DNA of 64,000 nucleotides from positions 5,582,501 through 5,646,500 of the forward strand of contig NZ_CP107932.1 of assembly GCF_036032445.1 (NCBI RefSeq). Direction: 5' to 3'. How positions within the stretch are numbered: the stretch's first letter is position 1; the number at the start of each line of letters is the position of its first letter. A model generated the notes under the pieces. The model was not told the origin of the DNA, made no database searches, and saw only the letters and a program-made list of their open reading frames with translations. Positions 44,138 to 55,872 of the stretch are shown here, piece by piece. The DNA is from Nocardia sp. NBC_00416 (lineage in GTDB: Bacteria; Actinomycetota; Actinomycetes; Mycobacteriales; Mycobacteriaceae). The translations under genes were made by a program, and so were the position numbers.

Positions 44138-45103
44138 TCAGACACCCGGCAGCGAGCGCAGGATGCCGCGGCCGTAGCGCTGGAACTGGGTATCGTCGAC
44201 CATCCCCAGGGAATGCCGCTCCACCAGCAGTTCCCACTCCGAGTACAGATGCGCGACACTGGGGTCGGCCGGGCCGGCCGCTCCGTCCACGGCGACCAGC
44301 CGTACCGCGAAGTTGATGGCGCACGCCAGCCGTTCGGAATCGGCCCGATCGAGGGCGGTGAAGCACATCGCGGTGTTGCCGTCGTGCACTTCGACCAAAG
44401 GCCGGCGGTCCCGCACCTGGATGTCCTTCACCACCGACACGGCCTCTTCGGTCGCGCGGGCTCGCATGATCATGGGGATCGGCAGTTCGTGGGTGTACGA
44501 CTTACCGGAGCCCAGTGAGACCAGCAGCAGGCGCGTGGTCGTCACCGCGAGCAGGCAGGGGTCGTCGTCCCCTACCGGCGGATGCGCGACCACGCTCGCG
44601 GTTTCCAGCACGTATTCGTCGCCGGTGACATAACCGGCCAGACCGGCTGTGGCGGATTCGCCACGCCCGGCCGCCGACATCCGGCGAACCGCGCGCTCCA
44701 CATCCGCGCGCACCGGACCGCGGTCGGTCCATTCGGTGGGCGGTGCGGTCAGCTCGGGGGCGGCGGTATCGATACGCTGCGCGGCCAGGATCTGGTCGTT
44801 GATGCGGGAGACGATCCCGGCGGCGGCCGGAACATCGTGCTCGGCGATCAGCACCGGCAGCGGGGTCCGGTCGGCGGGTACGCCGACCAGCACGGGGGTC
44901 GGGTAGCGCAGGTAGATCTCGATGACCACCGCGTCGTCGGCTCGCCGGCTGAGTCGTACCTCCAGCAGATCGGTGACCGCGACGTCCAGGACTCGTTCAC
45001 CGTCGCTCTCGGTTTCGCCGTCGGCGCCGGGGCGCAGGACGATCAGTCGCCCTTCACCGTGGCGCACGATTGCCGTGGGTGTCCGTAACTCGACTATGTC
45101 CAT
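44138..45103 (-). CDS. Uncharacterised protein with two PH-like regions
   Basis: A 321-residue protein I cannot assign. It appears to have two beta-rich, PH-like regions (LIVLRPGADGETESDGERVL... and CLLAVTTTRLLLVSLGSGKSYTHELPI) and a C-terminal helix, VAHLYSEWELLVERHSLGMVDDTQFQRYGRGIL. That helix resembles a SHOCT-type segment. No signal peptide or membrane span. A good Shine-Dalgarno (AGGGGG) precedes the ATG. It lies divergent from ftsH across 330 bp. Confidence 0.75.
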   Translation of the reverse strand: MDIVELRTPTAIVRHGEGRLIVLRPGADGETESDGERVLDVAVTDLLEVRLSRRADDAVVIEIYLRYPTPVLVGVPADRTPLPVLIAEHDVPAAAGIVSRINDQILAAQRIDTAAPELTAPPTEWTDRGPVRADVERAVRRMSAAGRGESATAGLAGYVTGDEYVLETASVVAHPPVGDDDPCLLAVTTTRLLLVSLGSGKSYTHELPIPMIMRARATEEAVSVVKDIQVRDRRPLVEVHDGNTAMCFTALDRADSERLACAINFAVRLVAVDGAAGPADPSVAHLYSEWELLVERHSLGMVDDTQFQRYGRGILRSLPGV

Positions 45104-45433
45104 ACCCCCTGCTCGGGTCGTACGCGATCATCATCGGTCTTACATGCGTGCCATGATTGTGATCACTACGAAATATCACAGAACACGACCCCGGGAACCA
45201 CCGTGGTTTTCCGGCCGTTTACTTCTTGAACTGCATCACCAGCCGAACTCCTTGCTTGCGATAAGTCAGGAAGCGCGATGTATCGACTAGACCGTACGCG
45301 GTAACGTGGCATGTCCGCATCCGAATCCGCCCACCGGGTGGCCAGGGATGTGGGTTGCGCCGCCCGACACCGACGCATCGCTAGGTAAGAACGCGGAGAC
45401 GCCTGAAAGGACTGGCCACCCGGCCGACGCTCT
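45104..45433. other. Divergent region upstream of ftsH
   Basis: 330 bp without a supportable gene. The palindrome GTGATCAC at 45159-45166, followed by TATCACA, resembles half-sites for CRP-type regulators but spacing does not fit a full site. The ftsH promoter should lie near TTGCGATAAGTCAGG (about 45257); its -10 is not clear. GAAAGGA near 45405 is 20 bp from the ATG. Confidence 0.35.
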
Positions 45434-47788
<2,355 letters not shown>

Positions 47789-47864
47789 GTAGTCGCCGAT
47801 TACGCTCGGACGGGATCGGCGCCCGGTGAGTACTGCCGCGCCCGAAATGTGGAGGTGTCCTCGA

Positions 47865-48536
47865 ATGTCGGCCAATCAGCAAACCAATGGCCAGGCGGCC
47901 GGTATCCCCGCCGAATTGGGGGAGACCGGCGAATCCGCGCGAGAGTTGATCGCGCTGCACACCGGCAGACCGTTCGATCAGGCCAGGGCCGAGTCGGCGA
48001 TACGCGAATTGCTGCTCGCGGTCGGCGAGAATCCCGACCGGCCGGGATTGCGCGACACCCCGGCCCGAGTAGCTCGTGCGTACCGTGAGATGTTCGCCGG
48101 GTTGTATGTGGAACCGGACGCGGTGTTGAACACCACCTTCGACGAAGAGCACCAGGAACTGGTGTTGGTCCGTGATATTCCGATGTACTCGACATGTGAA
48201 CACCATCTGGTGTCGTTCCACGGTGTGGCTCATGTCGGCTACATTCCGGGCCCGCACGGCCGGGTGACCGGGCTGTCGAAACTGGCGCGGCTGGTGGACC
48301 TCTATGCCAAGCGTCCGCAAGTTCAGGAGCGTCTGACCAGCCAGATCGCGGACGCGATCATGCGCAAACTGGATCCGCGCGGCGCGATCGTCGTGGTCGA
48401 GGCCGAACACCTGTGCATGGCCATGCGGGGTATCCGCAAGCCCGGTGCCAGCACCACGACCTCGGCGGTCCGGGGACTGCTGCAGACCAACTCGGCGTCG
48501 CGTTCCGAGGCCCTCGACCTGATCCTGCGCAAGTGA
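47865..48536 (+). CDS. folE: GTP cyclohydrolase I
   Basis: A 223-residue enzyme making 7,8-dihydroneopterin triphosphate from GTP, the first step of folate synthesis. Zinc ligands are Cys111 and His114 in [12 protein letters not shown] and a later Cys in [12 protein letters not shown]. It also has [24 protein letters not shown] 47865 lies 9 nt after GGAGG; the upstream ATG 47847 would add six residues. It overlaps folP by GTGA. Confidence 0.96.
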   Translation: MSANQQTNGQAAGIPAELGETGESARELIALHTGRPFDQARAESAIRELLLAVGENPDRPGLRDTPARVARAYREMFAGLYVEPDAVLNTTFDEEHQELVLVRDIPMYSTCEHHLVSFHGVAHVGYIPGPHGRVTGLSKLARLVDLYAKRPQVQERLTSQIADAIMRKLDPRGAIVVVEAEHLCMAMRGIRKPGASTTTSAVRGLLQTNSASRSEALDLILRK

Positions 48537-49447
48537 CCGACCAGAGATCTGCCGCCACTGTGCCCACGCTGACCGGTGCACGGCCCCGTCCGGGTGTGCA
48601 GCCGCGCCCGGGCCGGTCGTGTGTGGTCATGGGGGTGGTGAACGTCACCAGCGATTCGTTCTCCGACGGCGGGCGCTATCTCGATCCCGGGCGTGCGATC
48701 GAACACGGAGTCCGGCTCCATGAGATGGGTGCCGACATCATCGATGTAGGGGGTGAGTCGACGCGCCCGGGCGCGGACCGCGTCGACGCGGACACCGAGA
48801 TCGAACGAGTGGTTCCCGTGCTGCGCGGACTGGCCGCGGCCGGGATCCCCACCAGTGTCGACACCATGCGGGCGCGAGTGGCCGAGGCTTCGATCGCTGC
48901 CGGTGTATCGGTCATCAACGATGTCTCCGGCGGGCGTGCCGACCCGGCGATGGCGGAGGTGGTCGCCGCCGCCGATATCCCGTGGATACTCATGCACTGG
49001 CGGGCCGCCGCGGACTACCGGCACACCGGCCCGGCCGATCACTACGACGATGTGGTGGCCGAGGTGCGGTCCGAACTCGGGGTCCAGGTCCAGCATGCGA
49101 TCGACGCGGGCGTCGATCCCGCCCGGCTCATCCTCGACCCCGGCCTCGGATTCGCCAAGACCGCGGAGCACAACTGGTCACTGCTGGGCGCCTTGGAACA
49201 ATTCGTCGCCGACGGTTTTCCGGTGCTCATCGGCGCCTCGCGTAAACGATTCCTGGGATCGCTGCTCGCTGATACCGAGGGCCCTCGGCCACCGGCCGGC
49301 CGGGAGACCGCGACCGCTACGGTGTCGGCGCTCGCGGCCTGGCACGGCGCGTGGGGGGTGCGCGTCCACGACGTCCGCGGATCGCAGGACGCGATCGCCG
49401 TGACCGACGCCTGGCGTCGTGCCGAGCGGGCGGGAGCGCCGCGGTGA
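48533..49447 (+). CDS. folP: Dihydropteroate synthase
   Basis: A 304-residue TIM-barrel enzyme joining the pterin pyrophosphate to p-aminobenzoate; it is the sulfonamide target. It has [43 protein letters not shown] and [12 protein letters not shown], with [15 protein letters not shown] at the end. The Pro and Thr-Arg-Pro residues of the sulfa site are intact. GTG overlaps the folE stop; a basic N-terminal extension of about 30 residues is present. Confidence 0.96.
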   Translation: MTDQRSAATVPTLTGARPRPGVQPRPGRSCVVMGVVNVTSDSFSDGGRYLDPGRAIEHGVRLHEMGADIIDVGGESTRPGADRVDADTEIERVVPVLRGLAAAGIPTSVDTMRARVAEASIAAGVSVINDVSGGRADPAMAEVVAAADIPWILMHWRAAADYRHTGPADHYDDVVAEVRSELGVQVQHAIDAGVDPARLILDPGLGFAKTAEHNWSLLGALEQFVADGFPVLIGASRKRFLGSLLADTEGPRPPAGRETATATVSALAAWHGAWGVRVHDVRGSQDAIAVTDAWRRAERAGAPR

Positions 49448-49836
49448 CTGCACCGGCGCCCGGCCCGGACCGGATCGAACTCCGTGGGCTGCGGGTTTTC
49501 GGCCATCACGGAGTCTTCGAGCACGAACGCCGGGATGGACAGGAATTCGTGGTGGATCTGACCGTGTGGTCGGATTTCACCGCCGCCGCGGCTACCGACG
49601 ATCTGGCCCACACGGTCGACTACGGCGCCCTCGCCGAACTGGCCGTGCGCGTCGTGGCGGGGCCGCCCCGGAATCTGATCGAAACCGTCGCCGCCGAAAT
49701 CGCCGATCGGGTGTGTGCGGTCCCCGGCGTCGCGGAGGTGGAGGTGGTGCTGCACAAACCGGCCGCGCCGATCCCGCACAGCTTCGCCGATGTGCGGGTG
49801 GTCACCGCCGGGCGGCGCGGACAGGTGCCCTCATGA
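49444..49836 (+). CDS. folB: Dihydroneopterin aldolase
   Basis: A 130-residue enzyme. It has [32 protein letters not shown] with the conserved Glu, then [19 protein letters not shown] and the catalytic lysine in [13 protein letters not shown]. It cleaves dihydroneopterin to hydroxymethyl-dihydropterin. Coupled by GTGA to folP and ATGA to folK. Confidence 0.95.
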   Translation: MTAPAPGPDRIELRGLRVFGHHGVFEHERRDGQEFVVDLTVWSDFTAAAATDDLAHTVDYGALAELAVRVVAGPPRNLIETVAAEIADRVCAVPGVAEVEVVLHKPAAPIPHSFADVRVVTAGRRGQVPS

Positions 49837-50378
49837 CGCGCGCCGTTCTATCCATCGGCTCGAACATGGGGGATCGGCTGGAGTTGCTGCGCGGCGTCGT
49901 GGCGGGTTTCGGCGCCCGGATCCGCGCCGTGTCCCCGGTGTACACCACGGCGCCCTGGGGCGGCGTGGACCAGGACGACTTCCTGAACGCCGTGCTGGTG
50001 GCCGACGACCTCGACTACGACTGCCACGATTGGTTACGGCACGGACAGCGGCTGGAAGAGGCAGCCGGCCGCGAGCGTACGGTGCGCTGGGGCGCCCGGA
50101 CCCTCGACGTGGATATCGTGTCCTGCGCCGCACCGGCGGGTAGCGGACTGCGTGCCCTCCACCGCACCGACCCCGATCTGACCCTGCCGCATCCGCAGGC
50201 CCATCGCCGGGCGTTCGTGTTGATCCCGTGGCTCGACGTCGAGCCGGACGCATCCCTGGAGGTCGACGGAACCACCCGGGCGGTGCGCGACCTGCTGGCG
50301 GAGCTGGACCCCGCCGAACGCGCGGGGGTGCGCCACACGGAATTCGCCCTGGTACCGGCCACGGGGACCGTGTCATGA
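49833..50378 (+). CDS. folK: Hydroxymethyl-dihydropterin pyrophosphokinase
   Basis: A 181-residue enzyme that activates the pterin with ATP for FolP. It has [39 protein letters not shown] and the signature [14 protein letters not shown], then [21 protein letters not shown]. It is the last folate gene here. Its stop is overlapped by a mini-ORF that leads into the DUF3180 gene. Confidence 0.95.
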   Translation: MTRAVLSIGSNMGDRLELLRGVVAGFGARIRAVSPVYTTAPWGGVDQDDFLNAVLVADDLDYDCHDWLRHGQRLEEAAGRERTVRWGARTLDVDIVSCAAPAGSGLRALHRTDPDLTLPHPQAHRRAFVLIPWLDVEPDASLEVDGTTRAVRDLLAELDPAERAGVRHTEFALVPATGTVS

Positions 50379-50446
50379 TGCGCTACCGCCGCCTTCGCCA
50401 CGGCCTCCGCGGGTTGCACGTACACGCGTCCGAGGAGGCTCCATGA
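50375..50446 (+). CDS. 23-residue mini-ORF at an operon junction (RLRxGLRG type)
   Basis: The ATG (ATGATG) overlaps the folK stop and the TGA overlaps the next ATG (ATGA), the same geometry and the same 72 nt as the copy at 40136-40065. The peptide starts [17 protein letters not shown] and ends SEEAP, identical to the other copy at 12 of 23 positions (M-M-x-Y-x-RLR-x-GLRG-x-H and a late Glu). GAGGAGG inside its last codons is the Shine-Dalgarno of the DUF3180 gene. Role unknown. Confidence 0.6.
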   Translation: MMRYRRLRHGLRGLHVHASEEAP

Positions 50447-50982
50447 CTCTCGGGGGCAGCGATATGAACACCAGCGGTGGTCCCGGCGGCGGAGACGGCG
50501 GCGGCATGAAATTGAAACCCACCCGTATCCGGGAGCTGCTGGCCAATATCCTGATCGCGGCCGTGATCGCCTGGGTCGCCACCCGGCTGGCCTATTCGAG
50601 TTTTCCGCCGATCTCCACCGTCGCCGGCGCCTCCCTGTATCCGGTCGCGGCGCTCGAAGTGGCCCTGGGCTTCTATATCCGGGGGCGGGTGAGCAATAGT
50701 CAGATCGGCGCTGATCTGCGACAGCTGCATCCGATCACCGTGGCCCGCGCGCTCGCCCTGGCGAAGGCTTCCGCACAGGTGGGGTCGCTGGCCGCGGGAG
50801 TGTGGCTCGGATTTCTGCTCTGGATCTTCCCGCAGCGCGGGGATCTACGGGCGGCCGCCGCGGACTTTCCGGGCGCGCTCATCGGATGCGGCGCCGGTAT
50901 CGCACTGGCCGTGGCCGCGCTGTGGCTCGAATACTGCTGCCGTGCGCCCGACGATCCGACGGACGACCCCGCTACTTCGTAG
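50443..50982 (+). CDS. DUF3180 membrane protein
   Basis: A 179-residue protein with four membrane spans after a Gly-rich N-terminus. It has TRIRELLANILIAAVIAWVATRLAY, GASLYPVAALEVALGFYIRGR, GSLAAGVWLGFLLWIFP and ALIGCGAGIALAVAALWLEYCCRAPDD. DUF3180 occurs right after folK across Corynebacteriales (Rv3605c). Function unknown. Possible internal starts (Met 8, Met 22) exist, but the Shine-Dalgarno supplied by the mini-ORF supports ATG 50443. Confidence 0.9.
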   Translation: MTLGGSDMNTSGGPGGGDGGGMKLKPTRIRELLANILIAAVIAWVATRLAYSSFPPISTVAGASLYPVAALEVALGFYIRGRVSNSQIGADLRQLHPITVARALALAKASAQVGSLAAGVWLGFLLWIFPQRGDLRAAAADFPGALIGCGAGIALAVAALWLEYCCRAPDDPTDDPATS

Positions 50983-51053
50983 CACCCGGTTCGTGATCGA
51001 TCACGCCTCTCCTGACCTGGGCGCAGCCGAATATCGCGGCTACCCTTGCGGTC

Positions 51054-52154
51054 ATGGTTTCACCGTCCCGCAGTAGTACTTCCGCGCGCGGCCGGGAAGA
51101 TGTGGGCAAGCTCTTCCTCGGCGCACTCGTCCTACTGGGTCTGGTGGCCAGCGTATTTCTCGTACTCAGCGACAGCTTGCAGTTCATCCGGGTGGGTTTG
51201 GTGGTCGCGCTGTGGGCGGCGGTACTGGGTGCTTGGGCGGTGAGCCGGTATCAGGCGAAAGTCCGGGATCTGCGTCGGATCTACGAGCTGGAACTCGAAC
51301 GGGAGATCAGCGCCCGTCGCGAACACGAATTCGGTGTCGAATCGCGGGTGCGGGCGGAACTGGGCGCCGACGCCACGGAAATGGCCGCGCTACGTGCCGA
51401 ACTCGCCATCCTGCGCCGGCATCTGGAGCGGCTCTTCGACGGCGAGCTCCCGGAAGAACGTCCGGCGCTGCGTGCCTCCGCGTTCCGGGTTCAGGAACTG
51501 CCCAGCGCCGAGGACAAGCCGAGTGTCGCGGCCGACTGGCCGAGTTCCGACGAAGGTGAGCGGGGAGCGGTCGATGCCTGGGCGAATGCCGCGGCCAGCT
51601 GGTCACATGCCGCGGACGGATGGGCCGACGCCGAAGCCGAGGCGGCCGACCCGGGCCCCGACAGCCGGGAGCGCGATACCGCCACCCCGGTCTACGAGAC
51701 CGACTATCCGGGCCGCCCGCGCTTCGCGAGTCCCGACGATGCCCCGGTCACCGCTGAAACGGCGATCGTCCGCCTCGACGACGACCCGCCGCAGGGGCCG
51801 CCCGCTCCCGATATCTCCGGGCCGACCTGGGCGGACGCATTCACCGAGGTACACGATGATGCTGCCGGCGCAACCTACGGCCCGCCGCGCCCCGAAGAAC
51901 TGATCTACGGCCCGCCCGCGCCGGAGTTCGTCGCGCAAGCGGCTGTCGCCGAGACGGCTGTCGCCGAGACGGCCGAGACGGCTGTCGCCGAGAAACCGCG
52001 GGAGCACGCGTGGCGCGGGTCGACCGACCTGTCGGCGCGCCCGGCGAATTCGCGGCGGCGCCGCACCCAGGCCGATTCCGGTGGTTCGCGACGACTGTCG
52101 GTGGCCGAGATCATGGCCAACCTGCGACAGGAAGAGGAGCAGCGCAGCTCCTGA
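51054..52154 (+). CDS. Conserved membrane protein, Rv3604c-like
   Basis: A 366-residue protein. Two adjacent N-terminal membrane spans (LFLGALVLLGLVASVFLVLSD and IRVGLVVALWAAVLGAWAV) are followed by a charged coiled-coil (RRIYELELEREISARREHEF... LAILRRHLERLFDGEL). A long acidic, Pro/Ala-rich and probably disordered region then contains a short tandem repeat (AVAETAVAETAETAVAE). The C-terminus SRRLSVAEIMANLRQEEEQR is well conserved-looking. TACCCT lies 7 nt before the ATG (leaderless). Role unknown; its place in the fol-pan block is the same as in mycobacteria. Confidence 0.85.
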   Translation: MVSPSRSSTSARGREDVGKLFLGALVLLGLVASVFLVLSDSLQFIRVGLVVALWAAVLGAWAVSRYQAKVRDLRRIYELELEREISARREHEFGVESRVRAELGADATEMAALRAELAILRRHLERLFDGELPEERPALRASAFRVQELPSAEDKPSVAADWPSSDEGERGAVDAWANAAASWSHAADGWADAEAEAADPGPDSRERDTATPVYETDYPGRPRFASPDDAPVTAETAIVRLDDDPPQGPPAPDISGPTWADAFTEVHDDAAGATYGPPRPEELIYGPPAPEFVAQAAVAETAVAETAETAVAEKPREHAWRGSTDLSARPANSRRRRTQADSGGSRRLSVAEIMANLRQEEEQRSS

Positions 52155-52267
52155 AGTGCGGCGCATATCACCCGGGGGCCCATGGCGCATCGGCCGGACC
52201 GGGTCCTATCCTCGACACGTAACGTCCGGTACCCGCAGCGCGGGACTGGAACGACTTCGAGAGGACA

Positions 52268-53218
52268 ATGTTGACCTCGCCACGCGTGACTCCTGGCAAC
52301 CCGGCCGCGAGTGGTGATCCGGCGCCCGCACGACTGACTGTAGGAATCGTCTCGGCGGGACGTGTCGGATCAGCGCTCGGCGCCGCGCTCGAGCGCGCCG
52401 GACATGTGGTGTTCGGCGTCGCCGCGATCTCCGACGCCTCCGTGCGCCGGGCACAGGCCCGGCTGCCCGAATCGCGGATCCTCCCGGTCGAGGAGGTGGC
52501 CGCCCGCAGTGAGCTGCTGATCCTGGCCGTCCCGGACGCGGAGCTGGCCGGACTGGTCCGCGGTCTCGCGAGTTCGGGCACGGTACGGCCGGGCACGATC
52601 GTGGCGCACACTTCCGGCGCGAACGGCATCGGCGTGCTGGCGCCGCTGCGGGACGCCGGGGCTCTCCCACTGGCAGTGCATCCGGTCATGACCTTCACCG
52701 GCCACGACGAAGACCTCGCCCGCCTGGCCAACGCCTGTTTCGGGATCACCGCGGCCGATGAGATCGGCTACGCCATCGCCCAGTCGCTGGTCATCGAGAT
52801 GGGCGGGGAGCCGGTCCGGGTGGCCGAGGAACAGCGCACGCTCTATCACGCCGCGCTCGCGCACGGCAGCAACCATCTGGTCACCCTGGTGCTGGACGCC
52901 GTGGCGGCGCTGCGACTGGCGCTGGCCGGGCCCGGCCTGATGGGCCAGCAGACGGTCGACGATCAGCCGGGCGGTCTGCCGGAACGCCTGCTGGCGCCCC
53001 TGGCGTCGGCGGCGCTCGACAACGCCCTCCGCCGCGGACAGGCCGCGCTCACCGGGCCGGTGGCGCGCGGGGATACGGCGGCGGTCCTCGCCCATCTCGA
53101 GGCGCTGGGAGCGGCCGATCCCGAGCTCGCCGCCGGATATCGGGCACTGTCGCGGCGCACCGCCGAACGGGCGCAGGCCCCCGCCGAACTACGTGAGCTG
53201 CTGGAGGAGCACCGATGA
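52268..53218 (+). CDS. Rossmann-like / DUF2520 domain protein
   Basis: A 316-residue protein. The N-terminal Rossmann fold has LTVGIVSAGRVGSALGAALERAGHVVFGVAAISDAS, and DUF2520 starts around LPLAVHPVMTFTGHDEDLARL with LYHAALAHGSNHLVTLVLDAV. Overall it resembles ketopantoate or pyrroline-5-carboxylate reductases. The position directly before panC fits a ketopantoate-reductase-type job in pantothenate synthesis, but that is inference. Shine-Dalgarno GAGAGGAC. Confidence 0.88.
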   Translation: MLTSPRVTPGNPAASGDPAPARLTVGIVSAGRVGSALGAALERAGHVVFGVAAISDASVRRAQARLPESRILPVEEVAARSELLILAVPDAELAGLVRGLASSGTVRPGTIVAHTSGANGIGVLAPLRDAGALPLAVHPVMTFTGHDEDLARLANACFGITAADEIGYAIAQSLVIEMGGEPVRVAEEQRTLYHAALAHGSNHLVTLVLDAVAALRLALAGPGLMGQQTVDDQPGGLPERLLAPLASAALDNALRRGQAALTGPVARGDTAAVLAHLEALGAADPELAAGYRALSRRTAERAQAPAELRELLEEHR

Positions 53219-53407
53219 TGCGTCCCTCCGCCTTCGCTGTGGCCTCAGCGGGCCGCATGTTCAGCCTCGAAGGAGGCTCGGTGTGCGGTATTCGCTCCGG
53301 TTTCCGCGGGCCGCATGGAGAGCTTCAAGAGATGTTCGGTGTTGCGATACGTCCGCCTTTGCTGCGGCCTTCGCGGACCGCGCATGTACAGCTTCGAAGG
53401 AGGCTCC
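53215..53407 (+). repeat. Three decayed copies of the mini-ORF element before panC
   Basis: Copy B (53215-53283) starts ATGATGCG over the DUF2520 stop like the intact copies but is one base short, so its frame breaks; read in the shifted frame it gives [13 protein letters not shown]. Copy C (about 53284-53335) keeps GFRGPHGEL. Copy D (53339-53407) reads [15 protein letters not shown], is open into panC and supplies its Shine-Dalgarno (GAAGGAGG). Together they fill the 190 bp between the two genes. Confidence 0.7.
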
Positions 53408-54382
53408 ATGACTGAATCGACGCTGCGCGGCGCGTATCGCGCGGGTGAACTGACGGTGCAGCACGATCCGGCCGTGCTCGGCAAGGTCGTGCGTGCGCTG
53501 CGGAGTACCGGCCGCACGGTCGGGCTCGTGCCCACCATGGGCGCACTGCACGAAGGTCACCTCGAACTGGTACGGCGCGCCAAACGCACCAACCAGGTCG
53601 TGGCCGTATCCGTATTCGTGAATCCGCTGCAGTTCGGCGCCGGCGAAGATCTGGACAGCTACCCCCGGACACTCGACGCCGACGTGGAGTTGCTGCGCGC
53701 GGAGGGCGTCGCGCTGGTGTTCGCGCCGAGTGCGTCGGATATGTATCCCGACGGCCCGCGCACAACTGTTCAGCCCGGTCCGGTGGGCGCCGATCTCGAG
53801 GGTGCGTCGCGGCCGACCCATTTCGCCGGAATGCTCACTGTGGTGGCCAAACTGCTGCAGATCGTCGGTCCGCACGAGGCGTTCTTCGGGGAGAAGGACT
53901 ACCAGCAGCTGGCGCTGATCCGGCAGATGGTCCGGGACCTGAACTTCGATGTGAAGATCGTGGCGGTGCCCACTGTCCGGGAGTCCGACGGTCTGGCCTT
54001 GTCGTCGCGCAACCGCTACCTCGATCCCGTCCAGCGGGAAACCGCCACCACGCTGTCCGCTGCGCTGCTGGCCGGCGCGCGGTCCGGCGCGGCCGGTGCG
54101 CGAGCCGTCCTGGACGCCGCGCGCTCGGTGCTGGCCGCCGTCCCGGAGATCGAACTGGACTATCTCGAGCTGCGTGCCTCGGACCTGGGTCCCGCGCCCG
54201 CGGAAGGCAATGCCCGGCTGCTGATCGCGGCCCGGGTCGGCGCCACCCGGTTGATCGACAACGCCGCCGTCCGTCTGGGCGCCCAGCTCGACGGTCACCC
54301 CGATGCCTCCCTGGTCGGCAGTTCGGCCGGTGGGTCCGCCGAATACCCGACCGGTGGCTCTTCGGGAACGGACGGCCGGTGA
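53408..54382 (+). CDS. panC: Pantothenate synthetase
   Basis: A 324-residue ligase joining pantoate and beta-alanine via pantoyl-adenylate. It has [22 protein letters not shown] (HIGH-type), [37 protein letters not shown] and [11 protein letters not shown] (KMSKS-type). ATG 53408 sits 5 nt after GAAGGAGG. Longer frames to 53315 run through the degenerate repeat and are not used. A tail of about 35 residues beyond the usual end is low complexity. Confidence 0.96.
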   Translation: MTESTLRGAYRAGELTVQHDPAVLGKVVRALRSTGRTVGLVPTMGALHEGHLELVRRAKRTNQVVAVSVFVNPLQFGAGEDLDSYPRTLDADVELLRAEGVALVFAPSASDMYPDGPRTTVQPGPVGADLEGASRPTHFAGMLTVVAKLLQIVGPHEAFFGEKDYQQLALIRQMVRDLNFDVKIVAVPTVRESDGLALSSRNRYLDPVQRETATTLSAALLAGARSGAAGARAVLDAARSVLAAVPEIELDYLELRASDLGPAPAEGNARLLIAARVGATRLIDNAAVRLGAQLDGHPDASLVGSSAGGSAEYPTGGSSGTDGR

Positions 54383-54546
54383 ACACCGTCGCAGCGCTCA
54401 CCTACCCGGTCCGCCCGCCGTCGCACTTCTTCCGGATGTGCCCAGAACCCCGCGGTGCCGGAAGCACCGCCATGAACACTGCACCCCGCGGCGTCGGAAG
54501 CGGCGCCGTGTACACCGAGAGGCGGCGGCGATGTTTCGCACCATGA
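54379..54546 (+). CDS. Possible 55-residue ORF with two 12-residue repeats, between panC and panD
   Basis: A frame starting at GTG 54379 overlaps the panC stop (GTGA), fills the gap and stops 13 bp inside panD. It contains a 36-bp tandem repeat (54447-54482 and 54483-54518) read in phase as [12 protein letters not shown] and [12 protein letters not shown]. No Shine-Dalgarno is needed if coupled. It may be a junk frame over a non-coding repeat; a related sequence, [10 protein letters not shown], can be read at 32958-32987 in an intergenic region, which argues for a nucleotide-level element. Confidence 0.3.
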   Translation: MNTVAALTYPVRPPSHFFRMCPEPRGAGSTAMNTAPRGVGSGAVYTERRRRCFAP

Positions 54547-54950
54547 TGAAGTCGAAAATTCACCGGGCCACCGTGACCCATGCCGATTTGCACTACGTCG
54601 GTTCGGTGACCATCGATCAGGATCTGCTCGATGCCGCCGATCTGCTGGAGGGCGAGCAGGTCTGCATTGTGGACATCGACAACGGCGCGCGCCTCGAGAC
54701 CTATGTGATCGCCGGTGAGCGCGGGTCCGGGGTGATCGGTATCAACGGTGCCGCGGCGCATCTGGTCAACCCGGGCGACCTGGTCATCCTCATCGCCTAC
54801 GCCATGATGGACGAGGCCGAACTGCGGGAGTACGACCCGAAAGTCGTATTCGTGGATTCCCGGAATCGCCCGGTCGAATTGGGTTCGGATCCGGCCCACG
54901 CACCCGAGGGCTCGGATCTGATCAGCCCGCGCAATCTGTCCTTCGTCTGA
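54531..54950 (+). CDS. panD: Aspartate 1-decarboxylase precursor
   Basis: A 139-residue pro-enzyme that makes beta-alanine for PanC. Self-cleavage occurs between Gly24 and Ser25 in [18 protein letters not shown] to create the pyruvoyl group. Lys9, Thr57-type and [24 protein letters not shown] motifs are intact. ATG 54531 is preceded by GAGAGGCGG. Confidence 0.97.
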   Translation: MFRTMMKSKIHRATVTHADLHYVGSVTIDQDLLDAADLLEGEQVCIVDIDNGARLETYVIAGERGSGVIGINGAAAHLVNPGDLVILIAYAMMDEAELREYDPKVVFVDSRNRPVELGSDPAHAPEGSDLISPRNLSFV

Positions 54951-54965
54951 GCGGCGGGTGACCGC

Positions 54966-55760
54966 GTGCTGCTGACCATCGACGTCCGCACGACCAGCAC
55001 CGTGGTCGGGTTGGTCACGGGCACCGGGTCCGAGGCCGAACTCGTCCGGTATTGGCGGATACACACCAACCCGCTGCACACCGCAGACGAGTTCGCGATG
55101 AAACTGCGCGGGCTGGTGGGCCCGGAGCTGGACGCGGTGACCGGAGTGGCGGGTCTGTCGACGATGCCGCCGATGCTGCGCGAGCTGCGGGTGATGTTGG
55201 ATCGCTACTGGCAACAGGTGCCGCATGTGCTGGTGGAGCCCGGCGTGCGCACCGGTATCCCGCTGCTGGTGGACAATCCGAAAGAGGTCGGCGCCGACCG
55301 GATCGTGAACTGTCTGGCCGCCCATCACGTGTACGGCGGTGCCGCCATCGTCGTGGACTTCGGCGTCTCGATCTGTGTCGACCTGGTGTCGGCCAAAGGG
55401 GAGTTCCTGGGCGGTGTGATCGCTCCGGGAGTGGAGACCGCGAGCGAGGCGCTGATCGAGCGGACCGCGTTGCGGCGGGTCGAGCTGGCCCGGCCCCGGT
55501 CGGTGTTGGGTAAGAACAGCGTCGAATGCATTCAATCCGGTGCGATCTTCGGTTTCGCGGGTCTGGTGGACGGTCTCATCGATCGGATCCGCGACGATAT
55601 CGACGGATTCGGCGGCGACGGGGTCGCGGTGGTGGCGACCGGGGCGGCGGCGCCGCTGATCATCGGGGAGTCGGAGACGATCGAGCACCACGACCCCCAC
55701 CTCACGGTGACGGGGTTGCGGTTGGTCTACGAACGCAACCAGCGCCGTGCTCGTGTGTGA
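54966..55760 (+). CDS. coaX: Type III pantothenate kinase-like protein
   Basis: A 264-residue CoaX homologue, 15 bp after panD. It keeps the family's centre, [27 protein letters not shown] and [19 protein letters not shown]. The phosphate motifs are altered: the usual D-x-G-N-T at the N-terminus is DVRTT ([12 protein letters not shown]), and the second motif DFGTA is DFGVS. From memory the M. tuberculosis protein is also altered (DVRNT, DFGSS) and reported inactive. This one has lost the Asn as well, so catalytic activity is doubtful. Confidence 0.9.
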   Translation: MLLTIDVRTTSTVVGLVTGTGSEAELVRYWRIHTNPLHTADEFAMKLRGLVGPELDAVTGVAGLSTMPPMLRELRVMLDRYWQQVPHVLVEPGVRTGIPLLVDNPKEVGADRIVNCLAAHHVYGGAAIVVDFGVSICVDLVSAKGEFLGGVIAPGVETASEALIERTALRRVELARPRSVLGKNSVECIQSGAIFGFAGLVDGLIDRIRDDIDGFGGDGVAVVATGAAAPLIIGESETIEHHDPHLTVTGLRLVYERNQRRARV

Positions 55761-55818
55761 TTTCGCGACTGTGACGGATTCCGCTGAGCCGAATGTGGCC
55801 GCATCGCGCCCGGCTTGC

Positions 55819-55824
55819 TAAGCT
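55819..55824 (+). promoter_or_regulatory. -10 element of the Cys-leader transcript
   Basis: TAAGCT ends 6 nt before GTG 55831, so transcription should start at or next to the G of that codon, giving a leaderless leader ORF. No clear -35 was found. Confidence 0.5.
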
Positions 55825-55830
55825 CGGCCT

Positions 55831-55872
55831 GTGCTGAATCGCATGCGTACCCAGGAGTGTTGTCGAGGCTGA
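55831..55872 (+). CDS. Cys-Cys leader peptide before the cysteine dioxygenase operon
   Basis: A 13-residue leaderless ORF, VLNRMRTQECCRG, with two adjacent TGT cysteine codons just before its end, placed 70 bp before the cysteine dioxygenase gene. Cysteine is rare in random high-GC frames, and its doubling here upstream of a cysteine-metabolising operon is the main evidence. Mycobacteria are known to use short leaderless ORFs with cysteine runs as cysteine-responsive attenuators. Confidence 0.65.
   Translation: MLNRMRTQECCRG

Noticed and set aside
45159-45180. CRP-like site TGTGA...TCACA upstream of ftsH
   Set aside because: The half-sites are 13 bp apart instead of 6, so it is not a normal CRP/FNR site.
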